From CAYFUG01 sp964346295 (lineage in GTDB: Bacteria; Patescibacteriota; Minisyncoccia; Moranbacterales; DUUL01), in the NCBI GenBank assembly GCA_964346295.1, contig CAYFUG010000001.1, forward strand, positions 1 through 64,000: a stretch of DNA of 64,000 nt, given 5' to 3'. Below the pieces are notes generated by a model that worked only from the letters and a program-made list of their open reading frames with translations, was not told where the DNA came from and made no database searches. The translations under genes were made by a program, and so were the position numbers. The first letter of the stretch is position 1. Every line of letters begins with the position of its first letter. Shown piece by piece: positions 59,569-64,000 of this stretch.

Positions 59569-60081
59569 TTAATCCCGGGCATAAACCACATCCAAAATAG
59601 CGTACTCGGAACCTACCGGTGTCAATCTAGATTCTATCAACACCAGCGTCTTAACCTCTTCCCACCAGTCAATTGTCTCTCGGTAACTCCTTGAATAAGG
59701 AACCCTCACTTTGCCCAAAGTCATGTGCGGCTTCGGTGGTCGCGCCTCTCGGAAATTAAAAATTTCTTCAATTTGTTGTCTCAGTTTCCTCAGGTCTTCA
59801 TTAAAAGCCGCTCTAGACCAAATCACCTGAGGAGGCCGCCTCCGAACTGTTTCAATTTTCCTAAAATTTATCCAAAAACTTCTAAGATTAATTCTTCTCA
59901 GGCCTTTTTTCGCCTCCTCTTCTTCTGCAACTTGCCCCGGAGGAAGCAAGGTGACATGCAAATTTTGACTAGGGGTCCAACGCACATCACTAAAGTCATC
60001 CTGGTGCTGCTTACGCCAGTTGCCAATCGTCTTTCGTAAAGACCAAGAGGCGGGAATAGCAATAAATAAGCGCTTTTTCAT
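59569..60081 (-). CDS. thpR: RNA 2',3'-cyclic phosphodiesterase (ThpR/LigT family)
   Basis: The 170-residue protein has the two HxTx motifs of the 2H phosphoesterase superfamily: LHVTLLPPG (about residue 43) and PHMTLGKVR (about 120). The start RLFIAIPAS is typical of the ThpR branch. It opens 2',3'-cyclic phosphates at RNA ends. With the RtcB homolog at 25097, this organism has two enzymes acting on such ends. The ATG at 60081 is chosen because the conserved first strand begins there. Confidence 0.9.
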   Translation of the reverse strand: MKKRLFIAIPASWSLRKTIGNWRKQHQDDFSDVRWTPSQNLHVTLLPPGQVAEEEEAKKGLRRINLRSFWINFRKIETVRRRPPQVIWSRAAFNEDLRKLRQQIEEIFNFREARPPKPHMTLGKVRVPYSRSYRETIDWWEEVKTLVLIESRLTPVGSEYAILDVVYARD

Positions 60082-60239
60082 TTTTTGAATAATCTTCCCC
60101 TCTTTTAAATACCTTATTAATGCCAGCAAAATGAATCAGTTTTTCAGTTTTCGATAAAAACATAGCCAAAGAAAAACTTATCACAAAAGGATAATAGCCT
60201 ATCCAAAAAAATAACCGCCAAGATAGGGATCACTTCAAG

Positions 60240-61799
60240 TTAAACTAAAATTCCCAGCAAACTAGCCCCGCTCATCCCCGCCGGTTGCTCCAATTCCATA
60301 AGGTTTAATACCGTAGGAGGGATATCAACAATCATCCCCTGAATCTGAGCCATCGGCATTTCTAAAGGCTCTGATCGGTGATTGTCAGGAGACACCAACC
60401 AACAAGGCACCGGATTAGTAGAATGTTCTGTGTCCCTCTCTCCAGTTTTCAAATTAACCATCTCTTCCACGTTTCCGTGATCAGCGGTAATTAGTAAGCT
60501 TCCTTCCTGGGCTAACACCGCCTTAATTAGAATCCCTAAACAGCGATCAGTTTCCTCCACCGCCTTCACTCCTGCCTCATAATCCCCAGTATGACCCACC
60601 ATGTCAGGATTTGCGTAATTAACCAAAATGAAATCATACTGCTGAGTCTCTAAGGCCGCCGAAAGCTTATCGGTAATCTCCTGAGCACTCATCTCTGGAG
60701 CCTGGTCATAGGTCGCTACTTTTTGAGAAGGAATAATTTCCCGCTCTTCTCCCTCTAAAGGCTTCTCTAGCCCCCCGTTAAAAAAATAGGTGACATGCGC
60801 ATACTTTTCGGTTTCTGCGATCCGATACTGCTTTTTCCCGGCCTTAGACACCTCTTCTCCTAGACGCACTGTAATCTCCTGAGGAGGAAACACTACTGTC
60901 GCCGGAAGCTCGCTTTCGTATTCCGTAAAAGTAAAGAGTTGGACTTCTGGAACTTGCTGAGCTTTTTCAAATTTATCAAAATTAGGCATTGCTAAAGCTT
61001 GAGAAATCTGCCTTGCTCGATCTTCTCGGTAATTAAAGAAAATCACGACATCTCCTGATTGAATAGTAGCCACTGGCTGACCCTCTTCTGTCACCACAAT
61101 CGGCTCGATAAATTCATCAAAAATTTCCTTCTGATACTGCTCCTGAATAGCCGCCAAAGGGTCTTCCGCCTGAATACCTTCTCCTACAGTCATTGCCAAA
61201 TAACCCCGCTCTACTCGGTCATAATTCTGATTACGATCCATGGTGTGATAGCGACCAGTAACAGTAGCGATTTTACCCACCCCCGTCCGCTGAATTTGTT
61301 CCTGAACCTTACCTAAAAACTTCTCAGCGCTTTTAGGAGAAGTATCTCGTCCGTCAGTTACTGCGTGCAAATAAACCTCAGGAAATTTAACTCGAGCCGC
61401 CATCTCTAATAGACTAATCAAATGCCGAATATGCGAGTGCACTCCACCGTCACTGGTCAAGCCCAATAAGTGCACCCGGGAATTATTGGCCTTAGCTTGT
61501 TCAAAAGCCTTCAGTAAAATTTCGTTTTCAAAAAAAGAACCGTTTTGAATAGCAGTGTCAATCAACGGCAAATACTGGTAGATAATTTGGCCGGTACCAA
61601 TGGTCTGATGACCTACCTCGCTATTACCGGGAGCCCCCCACGGCAACCCCACTGACAAACTAGAGGCCTGTAATAAAGTTTTGGGGTAATACTGATCTAG
61701 TTTTTGAATAGTCGGTAAATTAGCATGCGCTAAAGGATTGCCTTTGGGCTCCCCTTGCTCTCCCCAGCCGTCTAAAATTACGAGTACTACTGGTTTCAT
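60240..61799 (-). CDS. gpmI: 2,3-bisphosphoglycerate-independent phosphoglycerate mutase
   Basis: The enzyme interconverts 3- and 2-phosphoglycerate in glycolysis using Mn2+. The N-terminal VVLVILDGWG holds a metal Asp, GNSEVGH has the phosphorylated Ser60, and TSDGGVHSHIRHL, AVTDGRDTSP, NYREDRARQ and TADHGNVEEM are family motifs. The length of 519 is normal. Together with tpiA it shows that at least part of the lower glycolytic pathway is encoded here. Confidence 0.97.
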   Translation of the reverse strand: MKPVVLVILDGWGEQGEPKGNPLAHANLPTIQKLDQYYPKTLLQASSLSVGLPWGAPGNSEVGHQTIGTGQIIYQYLPLIDTAIQNGSFFENEILLKAFEQAKANNSRVHLLGLTSDGGVHSHIRHLISLLEMAARVKFPEVYLHAVTDGRDTSPKSAEKFLGKVQEQIQRTGVGKIATVTGRYHTMDRNQNYDRVERGYLAMTVGEGIQAEDPLAAIQEQYQKEIFDEFIEPIVVTEEGQPVATIQSGDVVIFFNYREDRARQISQALAMPNFDKFEKAQQVPEVQLFTFTEYESELPATVVFPPQEITVRLGEEVSKAGKKQYRIAETEKYAHVTYFFNGGLEKPLEGEEREIIPSQKVATYDQAPEMSAQEITDKLSAALETQQYDFILVNYANPDMVGHTGDYEAGVKAVEETDRCLGILIKAVLAQEGSLLITADHGNVEEMVNLKTGERDTEHSTNPVPCWLVSPDNHRSEPLEMPMAQIQGMIVDIPPTVLNLMELEQPAGMSGASLLGILV

Positions 61800-61837
61800 G
61801 GTTATTTTTTAATCTTTATTTTGTCTTATATCAGTCT

Positions 61838-62326
61838 TTAAGATTCTGTTTTAAAACGAGCTTCAATAAGGTCAAAAATTTCTTCTGCTCCAAATTGCAT
61901 TTCTTCTCTTTTTAAACTTTCTAGCTTAACCCAGCGAGGTTTTTCGCATTCATCTTCTTGATCCACCTGATCATCCGGTAAAAGCTCTGCTGTTTTAGGT
62001 TTGCAATTATAATAAAAGGCTAAGTTATGATAAGCCGCATCCAAGGGTTCATAATAAAAAAACGCCTCTTTAAAGGTAAGTAACTCCTCAACCTCAATTT
62101 CGATTCCCGCTTCCTCTCTGACCTCTCTTTTCATCCCTTCTTCAACTCTCTCGCCCAATTCCACTCCCCCGCCTGGAAACCAATATCTTCCAGTAGTTTT
62201 AGTTTTTAACAACAAAATTTCGTTCTTTTTGTTGACAACCACTGCATGAGCCGCCGGCCTAAAAACTAGCTTTTCTCGAGGAATCAATTTCTTTCCTCCG
62301 GTCAAAGTATCACATTTTATCAGCAT
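61838..62326 (-). CDS. NUDIX hydrolase
   Basis: The 162-residue protein has a complete NUDIX box, GVELGERVEEGMKREVREEAGIEIE (about residues 52-76, given here in two overlapping readings: GVELGERVEEG and REVREEAGIE). NUDIX enzymes hydrolyse nucleoside diphosphates linked to other groups. The specificity is unknown. It is divergent from the DUF5320 gene and is separated by a promoter region of about 165 bp. Confidence 0.9.
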   Translation of the reverse strand: MLIKCDTLTGGKKLIPREKLVFRPAAHAVVVNKKNEILLLKTKTTGRYWFPGGGVELGERVEEGMKREVREEAGIEIEVEELLTFKEAFFYYEPLDAAYHNLAFYYNCKPKTAELLPDDQVDQEDECEKPRWVKLESLKREEMQFGAEEIFDLIEARFKTES

Positions 62327-62373
62327 GAAATCTTCTTTAGTAAGGGAGACCTGGACTTAAATATTTCGACCAC

Positions 62374-62402
62374 TTGACATTATTTCTTTTTGGGTATATA
62401 TT
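62374..62402 (+). promoter_or_regulatory. Strong sigma70-type promoter of the DUF5320 gene
   Basis: TTGACA at 62374-62379 and TATATT at 62397-62402 are spaced by exactly 17 bp, the best match to the sigma70 consensus I saw in the window. It predicts a leader of about 85 nt. Confidence 0.75.
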
Positions 62403-62476
62403 CATTATAGATAAACGACCCGAATCAAAATCTCAAACCTTTCATTTTTAAGATTTGAGGTCATTAAAAATCTAGA

Positions 62477-62485
62477 AAGGAGGTG
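62477..62485 (+). promoter_or_regulatory. Canonical Shine-Dalgarno of the DUF5320 gene
   Basis: AAGGAGGTG precedes the ATG by 8 bp. It is notable because almost all other starts in the window lack such a sequence. It decides the start codon at 62494 over a nearer ATG at 62487 that is out of frame. Confidence 0.8.
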
Positions 62486-62493
62486 TATGCAAC

Positions 62494-62739
62494 ATGCCTA
62501 ATAGAAATGGAACCGGCCCTCAAGGCGCCGGACCCCTCACCGGAAGAGGCTTAGGCCCTTGCGGTAGAGGAGACAACCAAACTCGCCCTGGTAACAGAGC
62601 CAACCGATGCTCCAGCGGCTTTAGAAGTAGTTGGAACAACTGGAGAAATAGGAGTAACAACCAAAGACTCAGAAGAGGATTTCGCAACAATCCTCAACCG
62701 AACAACAACGAAACTACTCCTGCTGATACCTCTAACTAA
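62494..62739 (+). CDS. DUF5320-type small Gly/Asn/Arg-rich protein
   Basis: The 81-residue protein starts MPNRNGTGPQGAGPLTGRG then LGPCG, the typical opening of DUF5320 proteins. The remainder is Asn/Arg/Ser-rich and probably disordered. Such genes often stand beside dinitrogenase-cofactor-like and DUF134 genes, and a DUF134 gene follows here (63043). Function unknown. It has the strongest promoter and ribosome binding site in the window, so high expression or recent acquisition is likely. Confidence 0.8.
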   Translation: MPNRNGTGPQGAGPLTGRGLGPCGRGDNQTRPGNRANRCSSGFRSSWNNWRNRSNNQRLRRGFRNNPQPNNNETTPADTSN

Positions 62740-62873
62740 GCAGCTTCGCTAGCCAAGGCGAGCAATCTAGCTAAAAATTTCCCTGGTCTCTAAATGACTG
62801 TTGCAATCCTAATTGTAACTTTCTCAACAATCAAAGTCCAGCGGAAATTTTTGGTTTTTTAAAAAATAGCTTC

Positions 62874-63030
62874 CGACGCCTCAAGCTATAAAATTTTAGC
62901 AACCAAAACTAAGAATTGCGAATTTGAGGAAATTTCTAGGCAAAGTCGAGGCTTTGCGTGAGCCGTACTGAAAGGTACGGTGAATGCGAAACACAGACTT
63001 TAACAACGAAATTTCCCAAAAGCGCAATTC
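62874..63030. repeat. Structured dispersed repeat, copy B
   Basis: Outer arms GAATTGCGAATTTGAGGAAA.. and ..GAAATTTCCCAAAAGCGCAA pair over about 23 bp. Inside are two perfect hairpins: GCAAAG-TCGAGG-CTTTGC and CCGTAC-TGAAAG-GTACGG. The leader (GACGCCTCAAGCTATAAAAT) matches copies A and C. The element fills most of the 303-bp gap between the DUF5320 and DUF134 genes and ends 12 bp before the DUF134 start; no gene was seen in the rest of that gap. Confidence 0.75.
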
Positions 63031-63042
63031 TCTCGCAAAACC

Positions 63043-63324
63043 ATGCCCCGACCCCGCAAACATCATCGCCTCTGTTTCCAACCCAAATCCTATTATTTTA
63101 AACCTCAAGGCCTCCCCTTGCGCAATTTGCAAGAAATCACTCTCAAGTCAGAAGAAATTGAAGCGTTTAAGCTCAAGCACTACGATCAACTAGACCAGCA
63201 CCAAGCCGCCCATCAAATGAACACTTCTCAAAGCACCTTCCAAAGAATCCTTTCTCGCGCTCAAAGTAAAATTGCCTCGGCCTTAGTGGAAGGCTCCGCT
63301 TTAAGAATCGAAGAAAAAAGTTAA
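63043..63324 (+). CDS. DUF134 helix-turn-helix protein
   Basis: The 93-residue protein matches DUF134: start MPRPRKHHRLCFQPKSYYFK (family: MPRPxKxRxVxxxPxxxxFxP), EIEAFKLKHYDQLDQHQAA and then MNTSQSTFQRILSRAQSKIA, a helix-turn-helix with a recognition helix, and ALVEGSALRI at the end. It is probably a DNA-binding regulator, perhaps of the DUF5320 gene before it. The C terminus overlaps the convergent NUDIX gene by 4 bp. Confidence 0.88.
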   Translation: MPRPRKHHRLCFQPKSYYFKPQGLPLRNLQEITLKSEEIEAFKLKHYDQLDQHQAAHQMNTSQSTFQRILSRAQSKIASALVEGSALRIEEKS

Positions 63325-63755
63325 AATTGAAGCGGATCAAATCCCTGCTTAAACAAATTTTCTTGAGGCACGAATAAGGGACTAGGGAATTTCTCTCGAG
63401 CCCACTCAAACCACTCCCACTTCTCACACTTATCTGGTTCACATACTGCTACTTTTCCGGAGGCATAGCCCGCTACCATGATAATAGTGATGTAATGTTT
63501 GTCTTCTTTTTCAAAAATATCGTTGGTAGCAGTTCCAAAGCGCAAGTTTTCAATCTCGATTCCCGCTTCTTCGCGTGTCTCCCGCCGGGCACATTCTTCC
63601 CAGCTTTCGCCAAATTCCAAATGCCCACCTGGAAAGCACCAACTCCCGTCTCCGTGAGAGTTTTTGCGCTTTCCCAAAAGCACCTTCCTATCTTTGAGGA
63701 CGCAAACTCCCAGGCCTACTCTTACTTGTTTTTGTTGATTTTGGGTTTCTGACAT
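63321..63755 (-). CDS. NUDIX hydrolase (MutT-like)
   Basis: The 144-residue protein has VGVCVLKDRKVLLGKRKNS followed by a NUDIX box, GGHLEFGESWEECARRE then TREEAGIEIE (about residues 43-68). The opening suggests a nucleotide-pool type enzyme (such as an 8-oxo or CTP pyrophosphohydrolase branch) but specificity is not fixed. It is convergent with DUF134 and their stop codons overlap. Confidence 0.9.
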   Translation of the reverse strand: MSETQNQQKQVRVGLGVCVLKDRKVLLGKRKNSHGDGSWCFPGGHLEFGESWEECARRETREEAGIEIENLRFGTATNDIFEKEDKHYITIIMVAGYASGKVAVCEPDKCEKWEWFEWAREKFPSPLFVPQENLFKQGFDPLQF

Positions 63756-63798
63756 GCAAATAAAAATCTGGTACTGCTAACTAAAAATACCCAACCGT

Positions 63799-63882
63799 TG
63801 TCATTCCGACTGAAGCAAAGCGAAATGAAGAAATCTTAGCTGAAAAATGACACAAAATCCCTTGAATTCGCTCAGGATGACA
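63799..63882. repeat. Dispersed inverted-repeat element (GTCATTCC type)
   Basis: Terminal words TGTCATTCC and GGATGACA are inverted repeats of 8 bp around about 67 bp that include GAAGAAATCTT. It resembles the common GTCATTC repeat family and the element at 11642-11737. It is downstream of the NUDIX gene start region, in the 245-bp end of the window, where I saw nothing else. Confidence 0.55.
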
Positions 63883-64000
63883 GATCGAGTACCTTAGAGC
63901 TATACTTTGTTAGCAATGCCAAAAATCTTAAAGCTTCTACAAAAAACTATAAAAAAATCCGGGAAGACCATTGAAAACTTCCAAATTTGAGTGAAGCTCT

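Noticed and set aside
62944..62975. Resemblance of the GAGCCGTAC...GTACGG hairpin in repeat copy B to group II intron domain V
   Set aside because: The bulge and the catalytic triad positions do not fit, there is no intron-encoded protein, and the surrounding repeat has its own palindromic structure.

Overview
The window looks like a chromosome segment of a Candidate Phyla Radiation (Patescibacteria-type) bacterium. The base composition is AT-rich and the genetic code is standard. Genes are compact and lie in long same-strand blocks. Several gene types here are typical of that group: a DUF4012 protein, pilin-like two-helix proteins, lamin-tail secreted proteins, a reduced AtpH, an archaeal-looking UppS and many large membrane-anchored proteins of unknown function. 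Most start codons lack a Shine-Dalgarno sequence. The phylum-level placement is an inference from gene content; no rRNA or tRNA gene was recognised.

Layout. 1-3708 (minus strand): the upstream part of an F1Fo ATP synthase operon (atpZ-like, atpB, atpE, atpF, atpH, an unknown exported membrane protein, then the first codons of atpA). 3868-13547 (minus): a DUF3352-like membrane protein, pheT carrying an in-frame repeat insertion, two unknown exported proteins, uppS, a polyprenyl diphosphate synthase and a YjbQ protein. 13811-14556: a broken CCG-domain Fe-S protein. 14773-32059 (plus): a cell-surface polysaccharide region (Wzy-like polymerase, GT2, two GT4 enzymes, a GT-C-like membrane protein, a Wzx-like flippase) mixed with an HD protein, an RtcB homolog, a pilin-like protein, a DMT transporter, a dTMP-kinase-like protein and a ferredoxin. 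32231-62326 (minus): glycolysis (tpiA, gpmI), a secreted pilin/peptidase-like fusion, an MBL-fold protein, a metallophosphoesterase, an ImmA/IrrE pair, rplI, a type IV pilin, a copA remnant, a DUF4012 protein, a PfkB kinase, two tandem paralogous membrane proteins, [FeFe] hydrogenase with sucrose phosphorylase, a TPR protein, ftsZ and ftsA, a lamin-tail/PKD protein, a DagK-family kinase, thpR and a NUDIX hydrolase. 62494-63755: DUF5320 and DUF134 genes and a second NUDIX hydrolase.

How the genes fit together. Sucrose phosphorylase, triosephosphate isomerase, phosphoglycerate mutase, a ferredoxin and a catalytically complete [FeFe] hydrogenase suggest a fermentative, hydrogen-evolving life style. 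The ATP synthase c subunit looks proton-specific. The polysaccharide genes, lipid-carrier synthesis (uppS, polyprenyl synthase, DagK family), pilins and many exported proteins point to heavy investment in the cell surface.

The most unusual signals are these: (1) a dispersed structured repeat family with three or four copies; (2) a palindromic repeat inserted in frame in pheT, with a relative in an intergenic region; (3) two genes broken at an A8 tract in the same direction, which could be slippage-rescued; (4) the sucrose phosphorylase-[FeFe] hydrogenase pair behind an extended -10 promoter; (5) tandem giant membrane proteins with propeller-like ectodomains; (6) an exported protein gene inside the ATP synthase operon; (7) an ImmA/IrrE-membrane protein pair with a triple 12-bp repeat in its leader.
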